From assembly GCA_917880885.1 (NCBI GenBank), contig OU862913.1, forward strand, positions 39,651,460 through 39,715,459: 64,000 nt of DNA, read 5' to 3'. The notes under the pieces were generated by a model. The model saw only the letters and a list, made by a program, of their open reading frames with translations. It was not told the DNA's origin and searched no databases. Origin of the DNA: Limnephilus marmoratus (taxonomy: Eukaryota; Arthropoda; Insecta; Trichoptera; Limnephilidae). Position numbers and translations under genes: made by a program. Below are positions 9,384 through 19,187 of this stretch, piece after piece (positions within the stretch are counted from its first letter, which is position 1; each line of letters opens with the position of its first letter).

Positions 9384-10300
9384 TTTTACGCACCAGATTT
9401 AAATATCCGGGTTAAATTTTCCCCCAAAAAAAAAAAAAAAAAAAAAAAGAAGGAAAAACTAAACCCTTTCATACACTTCCCCAAATGATCATCTAGTGAA
9501 TCCACGTTATGCAATTGCACTATATAAGTATTATAAATACAAAACAATACAAGAACAACATGTCAACCTACTAGAGACCAAATGGGAATATAATTCACCG
9601 ACTCCAGATATTTTCATATCAGAGGGTTCGGCTCTGTGGCATTTCTAATTGAACCTATAAATCCTACTGATCCCTCAATATAAATATTTAAAAAATCTTT
9701 TGTAATCCTACATGTATTTAAAATTACTGCTTTTTGCATTTTTATATACAAATTCTTTGACAAATCTAATATGCTTAAATTTTGAATCAGATTCCTAGGT
9801 ATTATGCCAGTGGCCGAAATAACAAATGGTAATATTTTTATAGTCCGAGAATGCCAAATTCTTTTAATCTCATTTCCTAAATCTGTGTATTTTCTAATTT
9901 TTTCAGAAACAGTTTTTTGAATATTACAGGAATTTGGAATAGCTACATCAATGATATAAGTTATTTTTTTAATTTTGTCATGTAAAACTATATCAGGTCT
10001 ATTATGACTAATTGTTCTGTCTGTTAGTATAGTTTTATCATAATATATTTTATAAAATTCATTTTCTATAAATGAATTTGGTTCATATTCATAATAAGGT
10101 ACTACATTACGGCAATCAATCAAGTTATGTTTAATTACCAAACTTTGGTGAATTATTTTTAAAACCTGATTGTGCCTAAATGTATACTCGGAAGGCGCTA
10201 ATATAGAACATCCCGATATAATATGTTCTATAGTTTCGGGAAAAGCCAAACATTTTCTACATAAATCATCAATTTGATTTATATCTTTGATTATATGCTT
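9384..10300 (-). mobile_element. R2-like LINE, 3' fragment with endonuclease domain (copy 2)
   Basis: This is the longest of three copies of the same 3' end. It is 5'-truncated near 10300 in AT-rich simple sequence, the usual state after incomplete target-primed reverse transcription. A run of about 22 A residues at 9427-9448 lies inside the 3' untranslated part. Confidence 0.75.
9614..10290 (-). pseudogene. C-terminal part of R2-like LINE polyprotein (restriction-like endonuclease)
   Basis: The minus-strand frame from about 10290 begins with C-R-K-C...E-T-I-E-H-I-I-S-G-C, a C-x2-C-x-H-x-C zinc knuckle. About 80 residues later comes N-R-P-D-I-V-L-H-D followed by I-I-D-V-A-I-P, which fits the PD-(D/E)xK core of site-specific LINE endonucleases. 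It continues to a stop at 9614, with E-K-I-R-K-Y and I-K-R-I-W conserved in this group. No reverse transcriptase is present, so the copy cannot move itself. The clade (R2, R4/Dong or a relative) is not resolvable here. Confidence 0.65.
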
Positions 10301-11240
10301 TCTATAATTTTTATTATTATTATTATTTTTTAATTTTTATTATTATTTAATTACAATTATTATTACAATTATTATTATTACAATTTTTGGTAAATATTTC
10401 CCTATCGAGTCCACGCTCAAAACACACTTTAAAAAATTAAACCAAATTGTACTATGTAGATTACCAGAATTGAAAAATATTGCGTTTTAATGTGAACATC
10501 AGTTTCTCATATTAAGAAAAACAAAAATTTCAAATTAATTAATCAAAATCAACAACTGTAACATTTTTAAAGAAATAATACAAATAAACACTGTTCATTA
10601 ATAATTAAAAGAAATATTAACATATTTTGTTTTAATAAAACCCTTACACCCCCTTTATTTAGTACCATAGTCGAAACGACGAACGTTAGTGATAAACATC
10701 GAAAAATAAGGTTAGTGATCTGGGGTTAAATTGGTAATAATACAGAACGCAAAAGTGCAAAAAGGAAAAAAATGTTTAGTATCCAAAATTTCTGAAATAT
10801 TAATAATATAATAGAAACCTGTTAAATTACAAATGAAATACACATTAAAATGCAAAAAACATTAAAGTTCGCTTTATCAATAACATAAATATAGATTTTC
10901 CGAAATAAAACTTTATTTGAATTTAACGAAAGTTAACTAAAATATATGGTCCATTGAAGACAAATGCACATACGCAATACAGCGCATTACCTAAACCTAA
11001 TGACTTCGAACATCACAAAAAAACATTGGCAAAGGCTCTACAACGATATTATCTACGCAGCTTTATCAACCAGTGACGAATTTAGCTGTCTTTCTTTGTA
11101 CCTCTTGTATATTATTCTAACTGTATCAAACGTGTCTAGTCCGGTATATAATCTATGTACTCTTTATTGAACTACCCTTCAGGTTCATATTCGTATGTAA
11201 AAATATTTTTTTTAAATTATTATTTTTAATTGCTAAACTA
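10301..11240. other. AT-rich stretch, no gene
   Basis: Contains TTA/ATT simple repeats at 10310-10390 and otherwise unique AT-rich sequence. Only chance short frames are seen. Confidence 0.5.
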
Positions 11241-11348
11241 CCATTAAGATTTTTGTGCATAGCACAAAGGGTAACAATTATAATAAGCAATAATTATCAG
11301 CCTGAAACACTCATCTACATTGAAAAAAATCTTCCGAGAAAAGATACA

Positions 11349-11420
11349 TGCCGCCAACGGGACTTGAATCCGTGTCCTTCTGATTGCCGGTCAGGTGCTC
11401 TACCACTGAACTATGTCGGC
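11349..11420 (-). repeat. tRNA-like sequence in a SINE-like repeat (copy 1)
   Basis: The minus strand reads as a tRNA-like fold. The acceptor GCCGACA pairs 6 of 7 with the 3' end. There is an A-box-like TAGTTCAGTGG and a B-box-like GGATTCAAGTCC. The anticodon loop CCGGCAA would give GGC (Ala), but with C instead of U at position 33. The flanking sequence (TTTTCTCGGAAGATTTTT and onward) recurs at the other copies, so this is a repeat head rather than a host tRNA gene. Confidence 0.6.
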
Positions 11421-11608
11421 TTATCTAATACCCGCCAAATTATTCAATATATACTAGTGTTTCATTCAATAATTACTGCTTATTACATTTTTCCACCTGA
11501 AAACAACCAACTTTATTTTGAGGTATTGTTAGTGCTAAATCTTTCGCTAGATGGCGTCGAGACAAACTATATCTACATTTTTTGGTGAAATACTTTAACT
11601 TGTATATT

Positions 11609-11680
11609 TCCGACATAGCTCAATGGTAGAGCACCTGACCGGCAATCAGTAGGACACGGGTTCAAGTCCCCTTGGCGGCA
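11609..11680 (+). repeat. tRNA-like sequence in a SINE-like repeat (copy 2)
   Basis: Same tRNA-like head as copy 1, in opposite orientation about 190 bases away, so the two form an inverted pair. A box TAGCTCAATGG and B box GGTTCAAGTCC are both near consensus. The 3' body (TTTTCTCGGAAGATTTTT...CTGATAATTATTGC) matches copy 1. Confidence 0.6.
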
Positions 11681-11744
11681 TGTATATTTTCTCGGAAGAT
11701 TTTTATAATGTAGATAATTGTTTCAGGCTGATAATTATTGCTTA

Positions 11745-12130
11745 TAACATAGACATCCAAATGGATAGACAAGCAGTTACAGATGAGGGGTAAAACCAAA
11801 CTATGGAGAGCGAAGAGGGGAAAGATGACTGTCATTCGTTGAACAATCAATCTGACAGTATATAGGCATCTCGCATTACAATATCACCATTTAGTTCTTA
11901 AAAGCAAAATCTGCTTTGAATGAATAGACCTTTTTACATGGGAGCGCGAATTGCTTGCCACGTTCAAAACTTATTTGCTAAGGCCAAATGCTCGCCCCAA
12001 AAAGACTCGCGCCAATAAACATATCAATATTTTCTTGCCGTGTTTAGTTAAAACACTTTTACAAATGTTTCATAATTTACTTACCCCTGTAACCAGCGAC
12101 GAGCACATTGGAGTACCGCCCACATTCGCT
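11745..12130 (-). repeat. Dispersed repeat, inverse copy of 900-1345
   Basis: The reverse complement aligns with 900-1345, including TATATAGGCATCTCGCATT and the ACCTTTTTACATGGGAGC segment. The second copy lies inside the hAT at 1 kb, so this is a mobile or duplicated unit of about 400 bases without coding capacity. Confidence 0.7.
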
Positions 12131-12957
12131 ATGTGCATATTGATACGTAGATATATTGTATAGCACAAGCTGCCGTTATTTCGTTAAATGTATGGATGTC
12201 AGCTTCTCGCTGTTCACGGCAAGAATGATGACGTCACACATTTTAGATTCAAGCGAGGCTATATCCCCTCCCCATGGAGCGAGCCGGTTCCAAGGAGGAG
12301 CTACAGCCGGCGCCATGTGGAGGGGGAAATAATACGTTTTTATCACTTAGGGCAGGTCCAGATATATTCATATGTCCGTGGCTTATAATAATTTTCTTTT
12401 GATTGTATAATGTTGTCCTTCTGAAATGAGTTTTATTAAACTCATCGGGAGTAATGTATTATAAATGTAATATATCATCACTAATAAATAAAAAATAATA
12501 AAATAAATAAGACACAAACAAAAATGGAAAAAAGTGCAGGCTCAAGATATCCAACACATTGGCAAAGAATCTCGACCGGTCAGTGGTTGAGTGGGCATCG
12601 CGTTTGGGTCCCACCCAGACGTTCCGTGTTCGATTTCTCGGCTGGCTAAAGTCCTCCATCACGACTTTTTGACATCTTCTCATTCGGCTAACTATGGTGG
12701 TAGTAGATTTTCAAATTTTGTCGGGTTATTCGTAACCCAAGAATGTTTCTTTCTTGTTTTTAAAATTATTTTATAATAAAAAAATAATTTTAACTTAAGG
12801 TTAAACAAAACAAAAAATAAACCTTGGTGGTCATTAATTCAGATCATATTTATTATATCATTAATTTTACAAAATATAAGTTAAACCACACCAAGTAGGG
12901 ATCAAAAAATAGAAAGTAAACTCGAATCATTGTAAAATTCTCACAGGGATTAGGAAA
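12131..12957. other. No gene; one weak tRNA-like stretch
   Basis: Mostly AT-rich. Around 12575-12650 a tRNA-like pattern (CAGTGGTTGAGTGGG followed by TGTTCGATTTC) may be the head of another SINE. I could not fold it convincingly. Confidence 0.3.
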
Positions 12958-13322
12958 AAATTTTTTTTTTTTTTTTTTTACATGAGCTCCACACAGGAGG
13001 CCCTGAGAAAAACAATTTCCCTCAGGGCCTGTGCCATCCTTAGGGATGCTGTGTGGAGGGTTTTTTTTAAGGAAAGGAGAGTTTAGGGAAGGAAAAGGGC
13101 TTAAGGGGTGGGTGGGAATCTGGGGTTCAGTGCGTCCTGGTCATCCGCCTCCAAGACCTAGACAAACCTCACCCCATGAACCCGGGCACCCCTGCTAAAT
13201 CACCAAACGTAGCGAACCACTTGGGGTGACCTATGGCAGAGGTGTTGGTTATCCAATAAAGGTTCCCGGGGCGGCGGTACCCATATCCGCCTCCCAAATT
13301 AAAAATTAAAGTTTTTAAAATT
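12958..13322 (-). mobile_element. Family A short poly(A) retroposon (copy 1)
   Basis: On the minus strand it runs from GGAGGCGG near 13305 to a poly(A) tail, seen as the T run at 12960-12979. The 3' part forms a stem of GGCCCTGAG and its complement around 12998-13028. It is almost identical to the copy at 38512-38872. No reading frame is conserved between copies, so it is non-autonomous. Confidence 0.75.
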
Positions 13323-13394
13323 AAGCTACTACATTCCATGTTTAATCAACATTCCGGTACCCGTACAACACAACGGACCCAACTCTTCATTGAG

Positions 13395-14765
13395 ATATTT
13401 AATAATAATAATAATATTTGGCTGATTTATAAAGCGCCGTTTTCGTGAAAAATCACCTCAAGGGCGCTGTACATATAAGCACATATAATCAAAAATTAAT
13501 ACGATAGGCTTACAACTAAGATTCAAAATTATAATTAGGGACTTACATCTAAGATTTAAATGTTGCTAGTGACTTACGACTAAGACTTATAACTACTGAC
13601 ATAAAACTAGTGACATACATGTATATTTACAACAGTGAATTAAAATTAGAGATTTACAATTAAAATAGGTATTTACATATAACAATAAATATTTTCAGTT
13701 TTGCCAGATATCTAATATTAAACAAAACTCTACAGGTGTAGGTACAGACAGCTAACAAAGAAGTATGTTATTGCTGCAAGTCGAAGCAGTTTGAGGATTT
13801 TATATATGTATATATATACATATCAATATTTTATTCTACACATTTTACAAATTATTTTAAACCCTTTTTCAATATTAATATTAATATTGTTAGCGCCAGA
13901 AGAAGAATGAAGTTCGTACATAATATCACAATTTTATAACACAGTTGTGAAAATGATTTTAATGGATTTAAGGAAGGCATAAATATCTTAAATGTTTGAA
14001 TGAAATTAACCGTCGATCTCAACCGCAATAAGATAATTCAGCACTCAACAACGGATTGTATAGCAATGTTTGAATGGAATAGCGAATTTATGGAAATGAG
14101 TGTTTGAATAGGTGAGTTTTGAGTTTGGATCTAAATTCCGTTGGGCTGGTTATACATTTTATTTCCATAGGAAGTTTATTCCAAGCCTCAGGGCCGGATA
14201 CTCCGAATGCACGATCACCAAACTTAGTGTTCGGATTTCGCTTAGGTTCTTTCAACCTTCCAATTGCAGATGATGTCGCTGATCTAAGAGTTGACTGCCT
14301 TAGACCAATATTTTCCGGAATGCACAGTTCAGAGATATAGGGTGGAGCCATATCATTGATAGCTTTAAACACCATCCAGCATAACTTGTACTGGATCCTT
14401 TCAGGACATTTCAGCCAGTGAAGATTTTGAAGGTGTTCAGAAATATGCGAAAACTTGGATACCCCAGTAATTAGCCGTGCGGCGGCATTGAACACTGATT
14501 GTAGTTTGTCAGTTTGGCATTTAGGAAGTCTTGCATAAATGCCATTACAGTAGTCAAGACGTGATACTATGTATGAGTTCACAAGAAGCTTAGTTGCCTC
14601 TGTTGAGAGGTTCCTACGAACTGACTTAAGTTGTCTTAGATAGAAGAACCCAGTACTGACGGTCCTATTTACCTGACGTGTGTTATGAAGTTAAGTTTGG
14701 TGTCAAAAATTAGACCGAAGTCTTTAATTTCAGAAACCATAGAGATCGATGTTATTAATAACCAT
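13395..14765 (-). mobile_element. L2/CR1-like LINE, 5'-truncated copy
   Basis: The minus strand encodes the C-terminal end of a LINE reverse transcriptase. About 690 bases of 3' UTR follow, ending in AAATCAGCC and a TTATTATTA tail at 13400-13417. The 3' end (GGCGCT...GGTGATTTTTCACG) recurs at 44500-44558, 57285-57392 and about 62310-62355. A microsatellite tail rather than poly(A) is typical of CR1/L2-type elements. Confidence 0.75.
14088..14700 (-). pseudogene. L2/CR1-like LINE reverse transcriptase, C-terminal part
   Basis: The minus-strand frame reads T-G-F-F-Y-L-R-Q-L-K-S-V-R-R, then S-R-L-D-Y-C-N-G-I-Y-A-R-L-P, Q-S-V-F-N-A-A-A-R-L-I-T-G and L-H-W-L-K-C-P-E-R-I-Q-Y-K-L. This is the well-known C-terminal 'thumb' region of L2/CR1-type RTs, and it ends normally at 14088. 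The catalytic palm is missing. It is homologous to 43583-44167 on the other strand. Confidence 0.8.
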
Positions 14766-15344
14766 GTAATTGAAGAAAACCGTTTTATATTTATTTTAGT
14801 AAGTGTTCATTATACGGTTATAAAACCCTCTGTTCAGGACATATATGCTGTCTTTGACTGTGCCAATTTATTTATCCACAAGAAGCTTCAAAGTTATGAA
14901 ATTGTTGATAATATGCAAATCGGTTTATAATTGGTTAATTCCTTTGTATCCTCCTTTTTGAAGATTAAAGTCAAATAATTCTATTTCCATAGATCAGGAA
15001 ATGTACTTTCTGACAAAGAATCCCTGAAGATGGTGCGGAGAGGATAAGCCAGAACGGTGATACGCTGCTGTAAGAATAACAGTGCAATAATATCCGGACC
15101 GATAATTGGGGTCAACGAGAGAGAGAAGTTTGTTTTATAAATGCGTTTAGTTGAGTGTTGTCATGGGGCAATTTTAAAATGGAACTGGGAAAATATTAAT
15201 CGTTAACTTGAAAATAAAATAAAAATATATTATTACGTACATTAATATATTTTTTTATTGTTCATGATGCAAGTATGACGCAATAGCATTTTTAAAAAAT
15301 AATTCGTAAATTCGGTTTTAAAAAGAAATAAGTCCAATGTTTTA
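14766..15344. other. No gene seen
   Basis: AT-rich sequence between the LINE fragment and the zinc-finger array. No domain, repeat or RNA fold stands out. Confidence 0.45.
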
Positions 15345-17160
15345 CAAGTGTATGCGTGCTTTTTCAAATCTCTCATTTGAGAACACGAATAGCGGCAATC
15401 AGATTATGAAAAAGATTTTCTCCGCCGTGAGAAGGGCTCTTGAGATTGCTTCTTGAGAACATGAATAGTTACACTCGGAAAAAAAAAAGGTTTTTCTCCA
15501 CTGCACTACAGCTTGTCAATCGTAAGATTGCTTTTTGTAGAACATGAATAGTTGCAATTGGAACAAGAAAAAGGTTTTTCTCCACTATGAGTCAGCTTGT
15601 GGATCGTCAGATTGTCCTTTCGAGAGCATGAATAGTTGCACTCGGAACAAGAAAAAGGTTTTTCTCCGCTGTGAGTCAGAATGTGTCTCTTCAAATCGTT
15701 CTTCTGAGAGCATGAATAGTTGCACTCGGAACAAGAAAAACTCTGTGAATCAGGATGTGTTTATGCAAATGTTCTTTTTGAGAACTCGAATAGTCGCACT
15801 TAGAATATGTAAAAACTTTTTCTCCACTGTGAGTCAGCATGTGAATCGTCAGACTGCCCTTTCGAGAATACGAATAGTTGCACTCGGACAATAAAAAGGT
15901 TTTTCTCCACTATGAGTCAGTTTGTGGATTGTCAGACTGCCCTTTCGAGAGCATGAATAAATGCACTCGGAAAAAGAAAAAAGTTTTTATCCACTGTGAA
16001 TCAGAATGTGTCTCTTCAAATCGTTCTTCTGAGAACATGAATAGTTGCACTCGAAACATGAAAGCGGTTTTTCTCCACTGTGAGTCAGCTTGTGGATCGT
16101 CAGATGGCCCTTTTGAGAACATGAATAGTTGCACTCGGAACAAGAAAAAGGTTTTTCTCCACTGTGAGTCAGCTTGTGGATCGTCAGATGGCCCTTTTGA
16201 GAACATGAATAGTTGCACTCCAAGCAAGAAAAAGGTTTATCTCCACTGTGAGTCAGCTTGTGGATCGTCAGTCTACTCTTTCGAGAACATGAATAGTTGC
16301 ACTCGGAACAAGAAAATGGTTTTTCTCCACTGTGAGTCAGCTTGTGAATCGTCAGACTGTCCTTTCGATAGCATGAATAGTTGCACTCGGAACAAGAAAA
16401 AGGTTTTTCTCCGCTGTGAGTCAGCTTGTGAATCGTCAGACTGTCCTTTCGAGAGCATGAATAGTTGCACTCGGAACAAGAAAAAGGTTTTTCTCCGCTG
16501 TGAGTCAGAATGTGTCTCTTCAAATCGTTCTTCTGAGAGCATGAATAGTTGCACTCGGAACAAGAAAAAGGTTTTTCTCCGCTGTGAGACAGCTTGTGGA
16601 TCGTCAGACGGCTCTTTTGAGAACATGAATAGTTGCAATCGGAACAAGAAAATGGCTTTTCTCCACTGTGAGTCAGCTTGTGGATCGTCAGTCTGCTCTT
16701 TCGAGAGCATAAATAGTTGCACTCGGAACAAGAAAAAAGGTTTTTCTCCACTGTGAGTCAGCTTGTGGATCGTCAGATTGCTCTTTTGAGAACATGAATA
16801 GTTGCACTCGGAACAAGAAAATGGTTTTTCTCCACTGTGAGTCAGCTTGTGGATCGTCAGTCTGCCCTTTCGAGAACTAGAATAGTTGCACTCGGAACAA
16901 GAAAAAGGTTTTTCTCCACTGTGAGTCAGCTTGTGGATCGTCAGATGGCTCTTTTGAGAACATGAATAGTTGCACTCGGAACAAGAAAAAGGTTTTTCTC
17001 CACTGTGAGTCCGCTTGTGTATCGTTAGACTGCCTTTTTGAGAACACGAATAGTTGCACTCGGAACAAGAAAAAGGTTTTTTTCCACTGCAAACCAGCAT
17101 GTGTTTCCTCAAATATTCTTTTTGAGAACTTGAACAGTTGCACTTGGAACATGAAAAAAG
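15345..17160. repeat. 84-bp tandem repeat (the finger-coding unit)
   Basis: The finger units are so alike at the DNA level that they form a tandem array with an 84-bp period. Because 84 is a multiple of 3, long open frames also arise on the opposite strand. Differences between units cluster in the bases coding the DNA-contact helix. Confidence 0.85.
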
Positions 17161-17267
17161 TTCAACTCCAGTATGGCTGCGAAGGTGATCTACAAAATTA
17201 TTCTTATGAGAGCAGGAGTAGTGACGAGGATAAGATAATTGATTATCCACAAGATGCGTCTTCATAT
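15345..17267 (-). CDS. C2H2 zinc-finger array exon, about 22 fingers, with frame breaks
   Basis: An AG acceptor (GTCGACAG) precedes base 17267 on the minus strand. The exon starts M-K-T-H-L, as in the paralogue at 46469. It holds an 84-bp tandem unit coding C-S-E-C-N-Y-S-C-S-x-K-x-x-L-T-I-H-K-L-T-H joined by S-G-E-K-P-F, spacing C-x2-C-x12-H-x3-H. The usual aromatic after the second Cys is a Cys here. Six units are in frame from 17277 to about 16740 and nine from 16751 to 15987. The rest lie in shifted frames, and several shifts sit in the A/T run coding the G-E-K-P-F linker. The first finger lacks its Cys pair, and the last (T-I-D-K-L) lacks a His. It was probably a DNA-binding regulator; now it is broken or the assembly has indels. 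Confidence 0.75.
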
Positions 17268-17386
17268 CTGTCGACAAATTTGAAAAAAGATATAGCTAAA
17301 AAGATACATTAAGACTTATAACCTAAGTGAAAAAATGAATACTATTATGTTAGAATGTTAAATCTTCCAATGAAAATATGTTTTAC

Positions 17387-17539
17387 CTGCTGTCTGGTTC
17401 ATTGTTTCAACGCGTTCTAAGCATTCTTTTTTAACATCCGACAGGTTTACGTCAATTTCTATATAAGGAAAACTGTCTTCATCTTCTTCTCGGGATACCA
17501 GATCCGTCTTGATGGCAACTGTCTCCACATTAGTGCTGT
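17387..17539 (-). CDS. Zinc-finger gene exon (type 2 acidic exon)
   Basis: On the minus strand the exon lies between TTTTGCAG and GTAAAA, 153 bases (51 codons), so including it keeps the frame. It reads S-T-N-V-E-T-V-A-I-K-T-D-L-V-S-R-E-E-D, then D-V-K-K-E-C-L-E-R-V. It is homologous to 46232-46372 and, more distantly, to the type 1 exons. The first psi-K-x-E site has become I-K-T-D. It sits 119 bases upstream of the finger exon, matching the plus-strand paralogue, which supports splicing between them. Confidence 0.7.
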
Positions 17540-17739
17540 CTGCAAAATCAAAACGACAATACGTACAATGATCATTGCAAGAAATGAGAGAAATGGGGTT
17601 GGGCGCGAAATTAAGTAGTCTGAAAGTATGTTGCCTGTTGTGATGCGGTGGTGATTTCTAACACTATGGAAGATCTACAGTCTACAGTTTCTCGTGTCTA
17701 GGATGAACGAAGTACTAGTCTATAGTCATGGTGTTTGAA

Positions 17740-18430
17740 AGAGAGAGTACGAAAACAGTGTGCGATATAGTATGAATACTTGGAGCAGGTGGATAAGTAC
17801 GTGTATCTGGGTAGAATGTTTACGAGAGATGGGAAGGCTGATAGAGATATTGAAAGAATGGTAAATACCGGTTATTCCATTAATGGGGGACTGAATGCCG
17901 TTAGCGCTAGTAAAAAAGTGTCAAAAGAAGCGAAGCTAGCAGTCCACAATGTAGTCCTGGTACCTAACCTGATGTATGGTAGTGAGGCATGAAACTGGCA
18001 GAGGAAAGATGAAAGTAAACTGAATGCTGTTGAAATGAGATCCCTGAGGCGTATGTGTGTAAAACCATGTATGTTCGTGTGAGAAATGTGGATATCCGCA
18101 AAGAATGTAAGGCTGATGTAAGCGTAATGAGTATGATTAAGAAAGGGACCCTCATGTGGTTCCAGCATGTAAAGCGAATGAACGAAGAAAGTACTGTAAA
18201 AAGAATTTATGACGCAAATGTGAATGGTACAAGAAGTCGAGGACGCCCGAGGAAGATATGACACGATCAAGTGAATCAGATAATTGAGACGGGCCATGTC
18301 AAAAGTCAGAATAATAGAAGAGTATGTATGAGACGATGTATGAATGTGAGTGAGGCAAAGAGTGTGTGCCAAGACCAGGTTGTTTGGCGGTCCGTCCTCC
18401 CTGCCTACCCCTGCGGGGAAACGGCGTGAT
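17740..18430 (+). pseudogene. LINE reverse transcriptase C-terminal fragment (RTE-like), inside the intron
   Basis: Plus-strand reading in pieces gives Y-V-Y-L-G-R-M-F-T-R-D-G-K-A-D-R-D-I-E-R, N-L-M-Y-G-S-E-A, M-W-F-Q-H-V-K-R-M-N and G-R-P-R-K, ending in C-Q-D-Q-V-V-W-R-S-V-L-P. This is the common C-terminal end of insect RTE-like RTs. Frames change at about 17992 and 18055. It lies between exons of the zinc-finger gene on the opposite strand. Related pieces are at 31195, 50190, 56900 and 61775. Confidence 0.7.
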
Positions 18431-18774
18431 GGTTAGTTAGTTAGTTGATTAAAGATTCCGATTAATTAGCATGAATTTACGGGAATTTGGATAAGAAACT
18501 TTAAGGTGAAGAATATAAGATAAAAGAATGACACCAGATGTCTACTTCAGGGGCCGATGCATCAAGAAGGAACCTGTTTTTGAAGAATGGAAAGGTTTTT
18601 ACTTCCATCTATATTTACGCATTTTTAATGTAAAGTAATAAGTATAACTTAATGCACGTCCCAAATTAAAAGAGGTTAAGGAATCGGAAATCCATTGCGA
18701 TTCAATTAAGTAATTTAAAATTCCAAATGAAACATGCTTCATTTTTAATATATTAATTTTTTAATATAACTTAC

Positions 18775-18982
18775 TGGCTGTCTCAGTAATCTCCGCATAT
18801 TGCAAACATTCCTTCTTTACATCTTGGAGATCGAAATCTATATCAGTATACGGCATTACATCTCCGCCTTCTTCCTGGGACCCTGGTTCCGTTTTGATGT
18901 TAAGAGTCTCAACAGGATTTAGTGGATCCATGACCCTGCTGTGGTAGTGTTTGGTAATTGGTTCAAGCCAAAACATAAATTC
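18775..18982 (-). CDS. Zinc-finger gene first coding exon (type 1)
   Basis: On the minus strand the acceptor CTGTTTCAG precedes the exon and a GTAAGT donor follows. The start codon is at 18931-18929 and gives MDPLNPVETLNIKTEP. The frame ends after Y-A-E-I-T-E-T-A. N-I-K-T-E-P and D-V-K-K-E-C both fit psi-K-x-E. Its position, strand and phase make it the natural partner of 17387-17539 and the finger array below 17267. The intron between holds an RTE-like fragment. Confidence 0.7.
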
Positions 18983-19187
18983 CTGAAACAGAACATTTTT
19001 ATAACGGAAACTTAATTCATTGAATGTTTTGCCAAAACATTGAAGTGTTATACATATACATAACTCATATTTTGAAACAAGGAAATAACAATTATCGTGA
19101 TGGTATTTTAAGCTGGCATTTGACAATTGAAAAAGGTTGAGGGAATTGCCGTCAATAGAGAAATAACTCAATACAATGTATGCAATA

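Noticed and set aside
11349..11420. Functional tRNA-Ala gene
   Set aside because: Wrong base at position 33, an acceptor mismatch, and repeated copies with shared flanks point to a SINE head.
12575..12650. Possible tRNA-like SINE head
   Set aside because: B-box-like sequence is degenerate and no cloverleaf could be drawn.
15878..16756. 292-codon plus-strand frame with repeated N-S-C-T-R-N-K-K-K-V-F
   Set aside because: It is the antisense of the 84-bp finger unit. A period divisible by 3 keeps it open; no start context or independent conservation.
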